Notes: a model not told the origin generated them from the letters alone. A DNA stretch of 64,000 bases from Macromonas bipunctata (GCF_002837135.1 NZ_NWBQ01000020.1:1-64000), one strand, 5' to 3'. Numbered from the stretch's first letter, positions 52,109 to 64,000 are shown. Program-made: numbers and translations.

Positions 52109-54301
52109 TCAGCTGCCCAGCACGCCGCCGTCCTTCTTGGTGATGACAATGGTGGCCGAACGCGGACGCTTGCCCGCGCCATAGCCTGCGTTGGCAGGCC
52201 ACTGGCTGGTGTACTTGGACGGATCGCCGATATCGGCCATCTTGGTGGTTTCGCCCGGGTGCTGGATGTTGATGAACATGGCGCGGCCGTCGGGGGTCTC
52301 GCACCAGCCGGTGATCTCGCAGTCCTTGGGGCCGACCAGGAAACGCTTGAGCGTGGCCTCGGTCGGGGTCTTGCCCACCGGCGTGGTCACATGGCGTGCG
52401 GTGCCGTCGGCCAGCTGGTGGTGCAGGGCCTGGGTGCCGCCGTCGCCCACTTGGCCCGGAATGGCGGCCAGCAGCATGCAGTTGCTCTGGTCGGTGTAGG
52501 CACCGTCGTCGGTCTGGATCCAGCACACGCCGGTGGTGGGGCTGAACACCAGGCCGTCGGGCGAGGAGTGGTCGTTGGCGTCGGTCAGGTTGGACAGGTT
52601 GACCAGCGAGCGGTCGGCCCCGGCCTCGGCGCCAAACAGGTAGATGTCCCACTTGAAGGTGGTGGCGGCGGGCTGGGTGTCGGCCAAGCGGATGATGTGG
52701 CCGTTGACGTTGCCCTTTTGCGCCTTGCCCGCCTTGTCGTCGCGGTAGGCGCGCGGGTTGGCGGCGTCGGTGCGCTCGGGCGTGCGGGTGCTGTTGTTGG
52801 TCAGCGTCATGTAGAACTCGCCGTTCTTGGGGTTGACGCCGCCCCACTCGGGCCGGTCCATCTTGGTGGCGCCCACCACGTCGGCGGCAATGCGGGTGAA
52901 GACCACGATTTCAGCGTCCGAGGTGAACTTGAAGGTGGGGTTGCTGGTCAGCAGCGGGTTGGCCAGCGACAACTCCAGCCACTCGCCGGTGCCGTCCTCG
53001 CGGAAACGCGCGGCGTAGAGCGTGCCCTTGTCCAGGTACTTGTCGCCCACGGCCAGGCGGTTGACGGCGTGCGCGTCCTTCGGATCCCACTTGGCGGCCG
53101 AGACAAACTTGTACATGTACTCGTTGCGCGCGTCGTCACCCATGTAGGCCACCACCGGCTCACCGGCCACGGTCTTGGCAAAGCTGACGCTTTCGTGGGC
53201 AAAGCGGCCCAGCGCCGAGCGCTTGCGCACCTTGAAGGCGGTGTTGTAGGCGTCCATTTCGACCACGTAGCCGAAGGTGTTCATCTCGTGGCGGTAATCT
53301 TGTGCGGCGCTGTCGGCCAGCGCGCCGTTGTTCCAGCGCGCGTACTGGTCTTGCGGGCCAGCACTTTCCCAGCCGTGGCGGCTGGCGGCACCTGCCTTGC
53401 GGCCGTAGCGGTTGAGGCCCAGCACGTCCTTGCTGTCTTTGCCACGGCGTTGATCGTCCTGGGCGTCGCGGAAGAAGTAGCCGCTCCAGTTTTCCTCGCC
53501 CGACACCAGGGTGCCCCACGGCGTCTTGCCGGTGCCACAGTTGTTGAGCGTGCCACGCGCCACCGAGGCGTTGGGGCTGAACTTGGTCACCGCCAGCGCG
53601 CTGCCGCGCAGCGGGCCGTGCAGCTCGACTTCGGTGTTGACGGTGACGCGGCGGTTGAAGCGCGAGTCCTGCTGGTAGGCCCAGCGGCCCTTGTGCGCCC
53701 GGACTTCGACCACCGACAGGCCGTGGATAGCCAGCTCCTTGTCCACCTCGGCCGCCGGGCGTGGCAAGCTGGCCTGGCCGCCGTTGGCGTGGATGAAGAA
53801 GGAGGTCAACTTCTCGTCGGTGGTGGCCTCGTGGTTGACGGCCAGCAGGCCGCGCGTGGTGGCGCTGGGGCTGGGCTGGTCCGTCTCGTCCAGGCCGAAC
53901 CACTCCATGCCGTCGTGGTGGTCACCGGCGCGGCGGTCAAAGTCGGTGTCGGTGCCGTCGTTCTTGTAAGCGGGGGTTTGCGCGTCCAGCGGATCGCCCA
54001 GCGCGTAGATGACCTGGTACTGGTAGCCCTCGGCCAGGCTGACGCGGTCGGCCAGGCTCTTGGCCACCGGCTTGAAGCCCAGCGCATTGAGGTAGCCCGC
54101 CGCTTTTTTGGACACACCGTGGCTGGCGGCGTGGGCCAGGCCGGTCGCGCCCAGCAATCCCATGCCCGCCGCCCCCACCGCGCCACGCAACAGGCCCCGG
54201 CGGCTCAGGCGCGCATCGAGCACCTGGGCGAATTCGGGGTTCGGGCTGTGGTTGTGGATTTCTGCGTCGGCCAGTGCGCTGGGGCGGCGGTGTTCGGTCA
54301 T
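52109..54301 (-). CDS. phoX: PhoX-family alkaline phosphatase (DUF839)
   Basis: Calcium/iron-dependent phosphatase releasing phosphate from organic esters in the periplasm. The 730-residue precursor has a Tat signal: SRRGLL with the twin Arg at 34-35, a hydrophobic core and AHA near 58. The PhoX/DUF839 body shows LAVNHEATTDEK, NNCGTGKTPWGTLVSGEENW (including the family Cys) and DARNEYMYKFVS. ATG at 54301. A good sigma-70-like promoter lies just upstream. I see no convincing Pho box, so phosphate control is not demonstrated. Confidence 0.92.
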   Translation of the reverse strand: MTEHRRPSALADAEIHNHSPNPEFAQVLDARLSRRGLLRGAVGAAGMGLLGATGLAHAASHGVSKKAAGYLNALGFKPVAKSLADRVSLAEGYQYQVIYALGDPLDAQTPAYKNDGTDTDFDRRAGDHHDGMEWFGLDETDQPSPSATTRGLLAVNHEATTDEKLTSFFIHANGGQASLPRPAAEVDKELAIHGLSVVEVRAHKGRWAYQQDSRFNRRVTVNTEVELHGPLRGSALAVTKFSPNASVARGTLNNCGTGKTPWGTLVSGEENWSGYFFRDAQDDQRRGKDSKDVLGLNRYGRKAGAASRHGWESAGPQDQYARWNNGALADSAAQDYRHEMNTFGYVVEMDAYNTAFKVRKRSALGRFAHESVSFAKTVAGEPVVAYMGDDARNEYMYKFVSAAKWDPKDAHAVNRLAVGDKYLDKGTLYAARFREDGTGEWLELSLANPLLTSNPTFKFTSDAEIVVFTRIAADVVGATKMDRPEWGGVNPKNGEFYMTLTNNSTRTPERTDAANPRAYRDDKAGKAQKGNVNGHIIRLADTQPAATTFKWDIYLFGAEAGADRSLVNLSNLTDANDHSSPDGLVFSPTTGVCWIQTDDGAYTDQSNCMLLAAIPGQVGDGGTQALHHQLADGTARHVTTPVGKTPTEATLKRFLVGPKDCEITGWCETPDGRAMFINIQHPGETTKMADIGDPSKYTSQWPANAGYGAGKRPRSATIVITKKDGGVLGS

Positions 54302-54352
54302 GCAATGCCTCGAAGGGTGGTTGAAAAGTGGGCGCCAGTATTCAACAACCAC

Positions 54353-54381
54353 GTTACAACTGCGTGACCAAAACCGGTCAA
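54353..54381 (-). promoter_or_regulatory. Candidate sigma-70 promoter of phoX
   Basis: On the minus strand TTGACC (54376-54381) and TGTAAC (54353-54358) are separated by exactly 17 bases, about 50 bases before the phoX ATG. The -35 box overlaps the end of sugE. Confidence 0.5.
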
Positions 54382-54692
54382 GCCGTCAGCTTCAGGCCCA
54401 CAATGCCCGCCACGATCAGGCCCACGCAGACCAGCCTGGCCACGCTGACCGGTTCACCCAGCAGGACGATGCCGAACACGACCGTGCCCACCGCACCGAT
54501 GCCGGTCCAAACCGCGTAGGCCGTGCCCACCGGCAAGGTGCGCAGCGCCAGCCCCAGCAAGCCGACGCTGGCGACCATCGCCACCAGCGTGCCCACCGAA
54601 GGCCAGAAGCGGGTGAAACCCTCGGTGTACTTCAGGCCTATCGCCCAGCCGACCTCGAACAGGCCGGCCACCAGCAGCATCAACCAGGGCAT
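54378..54692 (-). CDS. sugE: SugE/Gdx-type guanidinium exporter (SMR family)
   Basis: Four-helix small multidrug resistance protein; the SugE branch exports guanidinium in exchange for protons. The 104-residue protein has the essential Glu13 ([12 protein letters not shown]) with the SugE-type [12 protein letters not shown] context and three further helices. ATG at 54692 lies 3 bases after the stop of the YgiQ-type gene, so the two are co-transcribed. No guanidine riboswitch can lie directly upstream because that space is coding. Confidence 0.9.
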   Translation of the reverse strand: MPWLMLLVAGLFEVGWAIGLKYTEGFTRFWPSVGTLVAMVASVGLLGLALRTLPVGTAYAVWTGIGAVGTVVFGIVLLGEPVSVARLVCVGLIVAGIVGLKLTA

Positions 54693-54695
54693 GGC

Positions 54696-57134
54696 TCAGC
54701 GTTTCTTGCCCGGGAATGAAGGCGCAGGCTTGCTGCCAGCGCGCGGCTTGCCCGCCGCCGTGCCAGCACGCGGCGGCAGACCGGTGTGCTGGGTCAGGAT
54801 CTGGCCCGGCGCCGGACGCGAACTGGCGGGCTTGCCAGCCACACCAGCAGCGCCAGCGCGCGGCATTTTGGCCGCCGATACCGGCACACTGCCCGCCTTG
54901 CCCACCGGGGTCGAGTTCTTGCGCCGCGCACTCTGGTAGGCACCATCGGTCAGGGGCTGGAAGGTCGGGATCAAATGGTGCTTGCCATTGCCGATCAGAT
55001 CGGCGCGGCCCATCTGTTTCAGCGCATCACGCAACAGCGGCCAGTTGTTGGGGTCGTGGTAGCGCAAGAAAGCCTTGTGCAGGCGGCGGCGCTTCTCGCC
55101 CTTGACGATGTCCACCTTCTCGGCACGTTCGTCCCGGTGGATGCCCTTGAGCGTGTTGAGGCCGGTGTGGTACATCGCCGTGGCGGTGGCCAGCGGGCTG
55201 GGGTAGAAGGTCTGCACCTGGTCGGCACGGAAGCCATGCCGCTTGAGCCACAGCGCCAGGTTCATCATGTCTTCGTCGCTGGTGCCGGGGTGGGCGGCAA
55301 TGAAGTACGGGATCAGGAACTGCTTCTTGCCCGCTTCCTCGCTGTATTGGTCGAACAGTTGCTTGAAGCGGTCGTAGGTACCAATGCCGGGCTTCATCAT
55401 CTTGGACAGCGGCCCGCCCTCGGTGTGCTCCGGCGCAATCTTGAGGTAGCCGCCCACGTGGTGCTGCACCAGCTCTTTCACGTACTCGGGGGACTTGACC
55501 GCCAGGTCGTAGCGCAGACCGGAGCCGATCAAAATCTTCTTGATGCCCTTGAGCGTGCGCGCCCGGCGGTACATGTGGATCAGCGGGTCGTGGCTGGTGT
55601 TGAGGTTGGAGCAGATGCCCGGATAGACACAGCTGGGCTTGCGGCACGCGGCCTCGATCTCGGGCGACTTGCAGCCGATGCGGTACATGTTGGCGGTCGG
55701 CCCGCCCAGGTCGGAAATCACGCCGGTAAAGCCGGTCACCTTGTCGCGGATGTCCTCAATCTCTTGGATGATGGAATCCTCGGAGCGGCTCTGGATGATG
55801 CGGCCTTCGTGCTCGGTGATGGAGCAGAACGTACAACCGCCAAAGCAGCCGCGCATGATGTTGACGGAAAAGCGGATCATCTCCCACGCCGGGATCTTGG
55901 TCGCGCCATCGTGGCCGCCGTGCTCGTCGGCGTAGACCGGGTGCGGGCTGCGGGCGTAGGGCAGGCCAAACACGTGGTCCATCTCGGCGGTGGTGAGCGG
56001 AATGGGCGGCGGGTTGATCCACACGTCGCGCGCGGTGGGGCCGCTGCCGTGCGCCTGCACCAGCGCGCGGGCGTTGCCGGGGTTAGTTTCGAGATGCAGC
56101 ACGCGGTTGGCGTGGGCGTACAGCACCGGGTCGGCCTTGACGCGCTCATAGCTGGGCAGGCGGATCACGGTCTTGTCGCGCGGGGGCTTGCCCTGGCTGG
56201 CCAGCGCCGGATTCGGCACAAACTGCAGCGGCTGGATCGCGCCGCCCTGCGGTTGCTTGCGGGACACCGCGCGGTTGGCGGCATCGGCCTCGGCGTTGGC
56301 CTCGTCCTCGCGGGCGCAGGTTTCGCCTTGGGCCTTGGCCTGCTCCGACACCATCAGGTACGGATTCAGGTGGGCATCCACCCGTCCCGGCTGGTCCACG
56401 TCGGTGGAGTCGAGCTCAAACCAGCCCTCGGGCGTGTGCTTGCGCACAAAGGCGGTGCCGCGCACATCGGTGATGTTTTCCACTGGTTCGCGCTTGGCCA
56501 AACGGTGTGCAATGTCCACCAACGCACGTTCGGCGTTGCCGTACAGCAGCAGGTCGCATTTGCTGTCCAGCACCACGCTGCGGCGCACGGTTTCCGTCCA
56601 GTAGTCGTAATGCGCGATGCGGCGCAAGCTGCCTTCAATGCCACCCAGGATGATGGGCACGTCCTTGTAGGCCTCGCGGCAACGCTGGCTGTACACGGTG
56701 GCGGCGCGGTCGGGCCGCTTGCCGCCCACGTCGCCGGGGGTGTAAGCATCGTCGGAGCGGATCTTGCGGTCCGCCGTGTAGCGGTTGATCATGGAGTCCA
56801 TGTTGCCCGCCGTCACGCCCCAGAACAAATTGGGCTTGCCCAGCGCCTTGAACGGCTCGGCGCTGTGCCAATCGGGCTGCGCGATGATGCCGACCCGAAA
56901 GCCCTGCGCCTCCAACACCCGCCCAATCACCGCCATGCCAAAGCTGGGATGGTCCACGTACGCGTCCCCGGTCACCAGCACCACATCGCAACTGTCCCAG
57001 CCCAACTGCTCCATCTCGGCACGGCTCATGGGCAAGAAAGGAGCTGGGCCAAAACGCTTGGCCCAGTAGGGGCGGTAGCTGGTCAGCGGCTTGGCGGCAC
57101 GCTGGAAAAAGGACACATCGACAGGGGCATTCAT
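54696..57134 (-). CDS. YgiQ-family radical SAM protein
   Basis: Radical-SAM protein of unknown substrate. The 812-residue protein has an N-terminal cobalamin-binding-like region ([18 protein letters not shown]), then the iron-sulfur motif Cys430-x3-Cys434-x2-Cys437 (CFGGCTFC), a radical-SAM barrel with [11 protein letters not shown], and a C-terminal DUF3362-type region ([16 protein letters not shown]). The last ~100 residues are Lys/Pro/Ala-rich and probably disordered. ATG at 57134; the open frame upstream is rejected. No strong ribosome site is seen. Confidence 0.9.
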   Translation of the reverse strand: MNAPVDVSFFQRAAKPLTSYRPYWAKRFGPAPFLPMSRAEMEQLGWDSCDVVLVTGDAYVDHPSFGMAVIGRVLEAQGFRVGIIAQPDWHSAEPFKALGKPNLFWGVTAGNMDSMINRYTADRKIRSDDAYTPGDVGGKRPDRAATVYSQRCREAYKDVPIILGGIEGSLRRIAHYDYWTETVRRSVVLDSKCDLLLYGNAERALVDIAHRLAKREPVENITDVRGTAFVRKHTPEGWFELDSTDVDQPGRVDAHLNPYLMVSEQAKAQGETCAREDEANAEADAANRAVSRKQPQGGAIQPLQFVPNPALASQGKPPRDKTVIRLPSYERVKADPVLYAHANRVLHLETNPGNARALVQAHGSGPTARDVWINPPPIPLTTAEMDHVFGLPYARSPHPVYADEHGGHDGATKIPAWEMIRFSVNIMRGCFGGCTFCSITEHEGRIIQSRSEDSIIQEIEDIRDKVTGFTGVISDLGGPTANMYRIGCKSPEIEAACRKPSCVYPGICSNLNTSHDPLIHMYRRARTLKGIKKILIGSGLRYDLAVKSPEYVKELVQHHVGGYLKIAPEHTEGGPLSKMMKPGIGTYDRFKQLFDQYSEEAGKKQFLIPYFIAAHPGTSDEDMMNLALWLKRHGFRADQVQTFYPSPLATATAMYHTGLNTLKGIHRDERAEKVDIVKGEKRRRLHKAFLRYHDPNNWPLLRDALKQMGRADLIGNGKHHLIPTFQPLTDGAYQSARRKNSTPVGKAGSVPVSAAKMPRAGAAGVAGKPASSRPAPGQILTQHTGLPPRAGTAAGKPRAGSKPAPSFPGKKR

Positions 57135-57150
57135 AGGCACAAACCAAACA

Positions 57151-57173
57151 GCCCGACTGCGAAAACAGCGGGC
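57151..57173 (-). terminator. Candidate terminator after the esterase gene
   Basis: GCCCG...CGGGC with an inner CTG/CAG extension (one bulged base) forms a stem with a 6-base loop; on the minus strand it is followed by a T-rich but interrupted stretch. It lies between the esterase stop and the YgiQ start. Confidence 0.4.
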
Positions 57174-57277
57174 ACACACATCCGAAATAGGTAGAAAACA
57201 GGATTAGCGCACAAGTGTACGGCGTAGCGCGGTTTTGTGCCCCGGCAAGGGTATGTACGGCCAGTGCAGCCGTTCGC

Positions 57278-58255
57278 TCAGGCCAGGCCGAACGCGTAGC
57301 GCAAGGCGCGCGCCGCGTCCTGGTGCGCACGCAGGGCCTCGGGGATGGCGCGGCCCATTTTGATGAACTCGTGCGTCACGCCCCGGTAGATGTCCAGATC
57401 CACCGCCACACCAGCCAGCCGCAGCCGATCGGCCATCAGCACGCCCTCGTCCACCAGCGGGTCGCACTCGGCCAGCCCAAACCAAGCAGGGGCCACACCC
57501 TCCACATCGGGGGCGTTGAGCGGCGCAAAGCGCCAATCGTCCCGGTCGGCGGGCGTACGCAGGTATTGGCCAAAAAACCACGTGATGGCGGGCTCTTCCA
57601 GCACAAAACCGTGCGCAAAGGTCTTGTGCGAGGGCGTGTCTTGGTGCGCCGTGCAGCCGGGATAAAACAGGACTTGCAGCGCCAGCGGCAAACCGGCATC
57701 ACGGGCCTGGATCGCCGTCACCAGGCTGAGGGTACCGCCCGCGCTGTCACCGCCGATGGCGATATGGGCTGGATCCAGCCCCAAGGATGGCGCGTGCTGG
57801 TGCAACCATTGCAGGCCGTCCCAGGCGTCGTCCACCGCCGTCGGAAACAGGTGTTCGGGCGCCAGCCGGTAGTCCACCGACAACACCGCGCAATGCGCCA
57901 GATGCGCCAGGTGGCGGCACAGGCTGTCGTGGGTGTTGACGCTGCCCACGGTAAAGCCGCCACCGTGCAGGTACAGCAGCACCGGGCACGGCGTGGCGGC
58001 CCATTCGGGCGGCAAGTGTGGCACCAGCAACCGCGCAGGCAACTGTGCGCCGTCGCGGGTGGGGATCTGCAACGCCTCCACGCGGGCCATCTTGTGCGGC
58101 GCCAGGTCCAGCACGCCGGAACTTTGTTCGTAAAAAGCGCGTGCCTGCTGTGGCGTCAGCGCGTGCAACGGGGGGCGGCCTGCGCGCGCCATGCGGTCGA
58201 TCACGCTGCGCATGGCGGGGGTCAGCAGGGAACGGGGGTGGGCGTGGTGGTGCAT
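57278..58255 (-). CDS. Alpha/beta-hydrolase, family IV (HSL-like) esterase
   Basis: Carboxylesterase of the hormone-sensitive-lipase group. The 325-residue protein has the oxyanion motif HGGGF, the nucleophile motif GDSAGG, an Asp in AECDPLVDEG and a His in GVTHEFIKMG, a complete triad. There is no signal peptide, so it is probably cytoplasmic. ATG at 58255; the frame starts with a TTG two codons earlier. Substrate cannot be inferred from its neighbours (HDOD protein upstream, YgiQ downstream). Confidence 0.9.
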   Translation of the reverse strand: MHHHAHPRSLLTPAMRSVIDRMARAGRPPLHALTPQQARAFYEQSSGVLDLAPHKMARVEALQIPTRDGAQLPARLLVPHLPPEWAATPCPVLLYLHGGGFTVGSVNTHDSLCRHLAHLAHCAVLSVDYRLAPEHLFPTAVDDAWDGLQWLHQHAPSLGLDPAHIAIGGDSAGGTLSLVTAIQARDAGLPLALQVLFYPGCTAHQDTPSHKTFAHGFVLEEPAITWFFGQYLRTPADRDDWRFAPLNAPDVEGVAPAWFGLAECDPLVDEGVLMADRLRLAGVAVDLDIYRGVTHEFIKMGRAIPEALRAHQDAARALRYAFGLA

Positions 58256-58302
58256 CGGCAAACAGAATCCAAAAAGCGCCAGGGTTCAGCAGGCGTCAGG
58301 CA

Positions 58303-59130
58303 TCAGGGCAGGAACGCCGACAGCTCGCCCGCCGACACCCAGTCGGCCGGATCCTTGTCCAGCACCATGTCCAGGTCCAGCCCCAGCAGCAGCGCCACAA
58401 CGTCGGGGAAGGTGGCGGCCAGACCCTCGCGGTCCAGGTGCATCTCGGCCGCGCGCGCGCGCCACGCCGCCATGTGGATCAGCCCAGCCAGCGGCTCGTA
58501 CACATCGCCCTCGAACGGCTGCAGCTGGTGCCTGAGCGCGCGCACGATGGTGTCCGGAAAATCCCAGGTCGCGGCAAAGGCGGCGCCCACGTCGGCGTAG
58601 GTGTAGCCCAGCGCGGCCTGCTCGGCCTCGGCACGCTTCAAGTCCAGCGGCGCCACGCCAAAGTCGATGCGCGCCACCACGTCGGGCATGCCCATGTGCA
58701 TCACCAGGTCGCCCACGGCATGGATCAGCCCGGCGGTGAAGGCCTCGCCCTCGCTCAGGTGCAGGCTGTGCGCCAGCGTCTTGCAGATCTTGGCCACATT
58801 CAGGCTGTAGCGCCAGAACTGCTCCAGGTTCACGCCCGGCACGCTGTGGAAGCTGCTGCTGAGCGCCACCGCCGTCACCAGCGTGCGCACATGGTTGAAG
58901 CCCAGCAGCGCAATCGCCTCCTCCACGCTGCCCACCTGGCGCGACAGGCCAAAGTAGGCCGAATTGGCCAGCTTGAGCACGCGCGCCGTCAGGCCGGGGT
59001 CGGTGGCAATGGTGGCGGCAATGGTGCGGATGTCGGGATCGTGCGCGTCCAGTTCGGCCAGCACCTCCGACACCACGCGCGGCATGCTGGGCAGCGCCTG
59101 GCCTTGTGCCAGCAGATCAACCAGTTGCAT
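58303..59130 (-). CDS. HDOD-domain protein
   Basis: A 275-residue protein consisting almost entirely of an HDOD domain (about 10-210), a non-catalytic relative of HD phosphohydrolases found in signalling proteins. LPSMPRVVSEVL, the PGLTARVLKLANSAYFG segment and the AFTAGLIHAVGDLVM region are typical. No second output or sensor domain is attached. ATG at 59130 lies 12 bases after the tex stop, so it is probably co-transcribed with tex. Confidence 0.88.
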   Translation of the reverse strand: MQLVDLLAQGQALPSMPRVVSEVLAELDAHDPDIRTIAATIATDPGLTARVLKLANSAYFGLSRQVGSVEEAIALLGFNHVRTLVTAVALSSSFHSVPGVNLEQFWRYSLNVAKICKTLAHSLHLSEGEAFTAGLIHAVGDLVMHMGMPDVVARIDFGVAPLDLKRAEAEQAALGYTYADVGAAFAATWDFPDTIVRALRHQLQPFEGDVYEPLAGLIHMAAWRARAAEMHLDREGLAATFPDVVALLLGLDLDMVLDKDPADWVSAGELSAFLP

Positions 59131-59142
59131 AGTGGCGCACTT

Positions 59143-61521
<2,379 letters not shown>

Positions 61522-61577
61522 GAATCGGCTGGCCAGCGGGGCTGGCGCGGGTGTCACAAACAAGGGCTAAAGTGTGC

Positions 61578-61593
61578 CACAGTGACCACTGTG
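61578..61593. promoter_or_regulatory. 16-bp palindrome between tex and the Cache/CheW gene
   Basis: CACAGTG and CACTGTG flank a 2-base spacer, in the 166-base divergent region. It is immediately followed by another palindrome, GCCCCGGGGC at 61593-61602. A possible extended -10 (TGCTAGACT) for the rightward gene lies at 61634-61642. It may be an operator. Confidence 0.4.
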
Positions 61594-61687
61594 CCCCGGG
61601 GCCCCTGCGCTCGCCTGGAGCTGGTGCAGAAATTGCTAGACTCGTTGCACCCGATTTTTCCGCCGCTCCCACCGGCAACCCCGCACC

Positions 61688-64000
61688 ATGACCTCCGGCC
61701 ACCCCATCGCCACCGACACCTTTCTGCCCTACATGCGCGACGTGGCCCGCTGCGAACTGTCGCTGCGCGAGCTCGACCAGATGTGGCGCATGATCGAGGC
61801 CTCGGCCAAGATGAACTGCCCCGAGGAAGCCCAGACCATCCTGCCCACCATGGCCGCCACCCGCGCCGGGCTCAACCGGCTGGAGCACGACCTGGTGGCC
61901 GGACTGGTGCAGGAAAAGGTGCAGAACGTGCTCGACGCCATCGGCACCCAGGCGCAGCACGTGATCGACATCGTGGTGCGCAACCTGTACGAGCGCACCG
62001 CCGACGTCGGCTTTCTGGCCACCGACCGCGAGCTGTGCGACTGGCTGGCCAGCGAACAGGCCGACACCACCGCCATCCGCATCCGGCTGCAACAGTACCG
62101 CGCCAAATACTCGGTCTACGACGACATCGTGCTGCTCGACCGCGACGGCAACGTGCGCCTGCAGCTGGCCGCCCCGGAGGGTGCCGACCGCACCATGGCT
62201 GCACCGCCCACACGCCCCGACTGGTGCGCCGCCGCGCTGCAGCGCCACGGCTACGTGGAACACTTTGGCCCCAGCGCGCTGCACCCGGCCCAGGCCCACG
62301 CGCTGCTGTACGCCCACCGCATGACGCACCCGCACAGTCACGCGCTGGTGGGCGTGCTGTGCCTGTCGTTTGGCTTTGCCGCCGAAATGGCGCGCATCTT
62401 CCACGCCTACCGCGACCCCGAGGGCCGCTCCCTGTTGCTGCTGCTCGACGGCAACGACCGCGTCATCGCCAGCTCCGACCACGCCTGGGTGGCCAACGGC
62501 ACCCGCGTGCCCACCAACCCGCAGGCACTGCCACAACGCTACATCCACGCCGGGCGCGAATACCTGGTGCGCACCCTGCCCGCCCAGGGCTACCAGGGCT
62601 ACCCCGGCCCGCCAGGCTGGCGCGGCCAGGTCATGGTGCCGCTGGAGCTGGCCTTCGGTGGCCCGCAACAGGCCACGCTGGCCCACCTCGACCCCACGCT
62701 GGCGGCCGGGCTGCTGTCGCACGCCCGCACCTTCAGCCCGCCACTGTTCGAGGTCATCACCGCCACCGAATCGATACGGCGCGTGGTCTGGAACGGCCAG
62801 GTCGTCACCGCCGGGCGCAACGGCGAGCTGCAAAAGCTCAAGACCATACTGGAACAGATCAGCGAGACCGGCACCCGCAGCAACGCGCTGTTCTCGGCCT
62901 CGGTGCGCGACCTGTACGACACCGTGCTCGAATCGCAACTGCACACAGCCCAGCTGGCCGCGCTGCTGCTGGTGGACTTGCTCGACCGCAACCTGTACGA
63001 ACGCGCCAACGACTGCCGCTGGTGGGCGCTGGCGCCCGAACTGCGCCACACCCTGGCACAACCGCAACCCGGCGCCGAGGCGCTGCAACAGCTGCACGAG
63101 CTGCTGGCCCACCTCCACCGCCTGTACACCGTGTACAGCGGCCTGTTGGTGTACGACCGCCAGGGCCGCATCGTGGCGCAATCCTGCCGCGCGGGCGTCA
63201 CGGTGGGTGCCGACGCCATCGAGCCCCAGCTGCTGGAGCGCGTGCTGCGCCTGCGCAGCGAGCAGGACTACTGCGTCACCGCCTTCACGCCATCGCCCCT
63301 GCAGCCTGGCCCACCCACCTACACCTACCACGCCGCCATCCGCGACCCGCAGGACGCCAGCCGCACCGTGGGCGGCATTGCGGTGGTGTTCGACGCCGAC
63401 ACCGAACTCGCCGCCATGCTGCGCGGCGGCCTGGGGCAGCCGCCATGCGGCCCCACCGCCGATGCCAACAGCGCCAGCACCACCGCGTTCTACCTCGACC
63501 GCCAGGGGCGCATCATCTCCAGCACCGACCCGCAGCGGCACACCGGCCACGGGCTGGACGGCCTGGACGCCGACGTGCTCACCCTGCCCAACGGCCACAG
63601 CCTGTCGCGCATCGTCGTCCACGACGGGCAGTACGCCATCCTGGGCGCCTCCGCCTCGCAAGGCTACCGCGAGTTCAAGGTCAGCGACGGCTACCGCGAC
63701 GACGTGCTGGCCGTGGTGTTCACGCCGCTGGGCGCGGTGCGCAGCGCCACCGGCGGCGGCAACGCCGACCTGCCCCCACTGCACAACGCCCTGCCGCCCG
63801 GCACCGCCGGCGGCATGGAGGTGGCCACCTTCTTCACCGGTGGCAGCCTGCTGGGCCTGCCCGCCGCCAGCGTCATCGAAGCCCTGCCCGCCAGCGCCCT
63901 GGCCGCACGCACCAGCGTCGATGCCCAGGGCCGCATCGGCATGCTGGTGCCTCAGGTGGGCAGCAAACTGGCGCACTTCGTCTGGGTGTTCGACTTGGGC
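61688..64000 (+). CDS. Large soluble sensor protein: tandem Cache-like domains plus CheW-like domain, 3' end outside window
   Basis: The frame is open from ATG 61688 to the window end (771 codons so far). I see no membrane helix or signal peptide. Two related modules are visible: each has a helical lead-in with an RNLYER motif (98-103 and 434-439) followed by a Cache-like sensor (YSVYDDIVLLDRDGNV; LYTVYSGLLVYDRQGRI). A third sensor-like segment starts near AFYLDRQGRIISS. From about residue 709 the sequence resembles the start of a CheW domain (EVATFFTGGSLLGLPAASVIEAL). A cytoplasmic ligand sensor linked to chemotaxis arrays is inferred. Confidence 0.75.
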   Translation, partial: MTSGHPIATDTFLPYMRDVARCELSLRELDQMWRMIEASAKMNCPEEAQTILPTMAATRAGLNRLEHDLVAGLVQEKVQNVLDAIGTQAQHVIDIVVRNLYERTADVGFLATDRELCDWLASEQADTTAIRIRLQQYRAKYSVYDDIVLLDRDGNVRLQLAAPEGADRTMAAPPTRPDWCAAALQRHGYVEHFGPSALHPAQAHALLYAHRMTHPHSHALVGVLCLSFGFAAEMARIFHAYRDPEGRSLLLLLDGNDRVIASSDHAWVANGTRVPTNPQALPQRYIHAGREYLVRTLPAQGYQGYPGPPGWRGQVMVPLELAFGGPQQATLAHLDPTLAAGLLSHARTFSPPLFEVITATESIRRVVWNGQVVTAGRNGELQKLKTILEQISETGTRSNALFSASVRDLYDTVLESQLHTAQLAALLLVDLLDRNLYERANDCRWWALAPELRHTLAQPQPGAEALQQLHELLAHLHRLYTVYSGLLVYDRQGRIVAQSCRAGVTVGADAIEPQLLERVLRLRSEQDYCVTAFTPSPLQPGPPTYTYHAAIRDPQDASRTVGGIAVVFDADTELAAMLRGGLGQPPCGPTADANSASTTAFYLDRQGRIISSTDPQRHTGHGLDGLDADVLTLPNGHSLSRIVVHDGQYAILGASASQGYREFKVSDGYRDDVLAVVFTPLGAVRSATGGGNADLPPLHNALPPGTAGGMEVATFFTGGSLLGLPAASVIEALPASALAARTSVDAQGRIGMLVPQVGSKLAHFVWVFDLG

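Noticed and set aside
54693-54760. Guanidine riboswitch before sugE
   Set aside because: Only 3 bases separate sugE from the preceding gene, and the DNA upstream is the coding end of the YgiQ-type protein; no riboswitch fold was apparent.

Overview
This 64 kb window is GC-rich, gene-dense chromosomal DNA from a betaproteobacterium, most likely order Burkholderiales and probably a Comamonadaceae-type organism. The main support is gene order. The block ndk-rlmN-pilW-rodZ-ispG-hisS-yfgM-bamB-der-hfq-hflX-hflK-hflC-hisZ-purA is typical of that group, as are exbB-exbD-lpxK-Trm112-kdsB, a monomeric NADP-isocitrate dehydrogenase, and sucA-sucB-lpd followed by zapE. I see no rRNA, tRNA, CRISPR array, insertion sequence or prophage. 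Almost all the DNA is coding; the longest gene-free stretch is 289 bases, upstream of sucA.

Layout. 1-4.5 kb: a BLUF flavoprotein cut by the window edge, an iron superoxide dismutase, then an exbB-exbD-lpxK-Trm112-kdsB cluster (proton-driven energisation plus lipid A and KDO synthesis). 4.5-11.7 kb: icd, adk, an asparaginase, a FabG-like reductase, a split ChrA transporter and rlmB. 11.7-14.4 kb: a YbbA-type ABC ATPase divergent from a TesA-type esterase, then cystathionine beta-lyase. 14.4-30.1 kb: a long minus-strand run covering purine and histidine synthesis, HflKC protease control, HflX/Hfq/Der, outer-membrane assembly (BamB, YfgM), HisRS, IspG, RodZ, PilW, RlmN and Ndk. 30.2-34.9 kb: rluB-scpB and rluD on the minus strand; bamD and a glutathione transferase on the plus strand. 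34.9-48 kb: a DUF3297 protein, a bifunctional penicillin-binding protein, ZapE, the 2-oxoglutarate dehydrogenase genes and propionyl-CoA synthetase.

46.9-51.9 kb holds the most distinctive accessory region, a minus-strand arsenic operon: arsR, a low-molecular-weight-phosphatase-type arsC, acr3, a gene fusing a glutaredoxin-type ArsC to ArsH, a 55-codon unknown ORF, an ArsP/DUF318 permease and a tiny thioredoxin-like protein. It couples sensing, two chemically different arsenate reductions, arsenite export, ArsH oxidation and probably organoarsenical export. Two AT-rich inverted repeats lie in its promoter region.

52-64 kb: Tat-exported PhoX phosphatase, a SugE/Gdx guanidinium exporter, a YgiQ radical-SAM protein, a family IV esterase, an HDOD protein, Tex, and a large soluble Cache-Cache-CheW-like protein running off the right edge. 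The best leads are the ArsC-ArsH fusion operon, the BLUF protein whose photochemical tyrosine is replaced by tryptophan, and the membrane-free tandem-Cache/CheW protein with an internal duplication.
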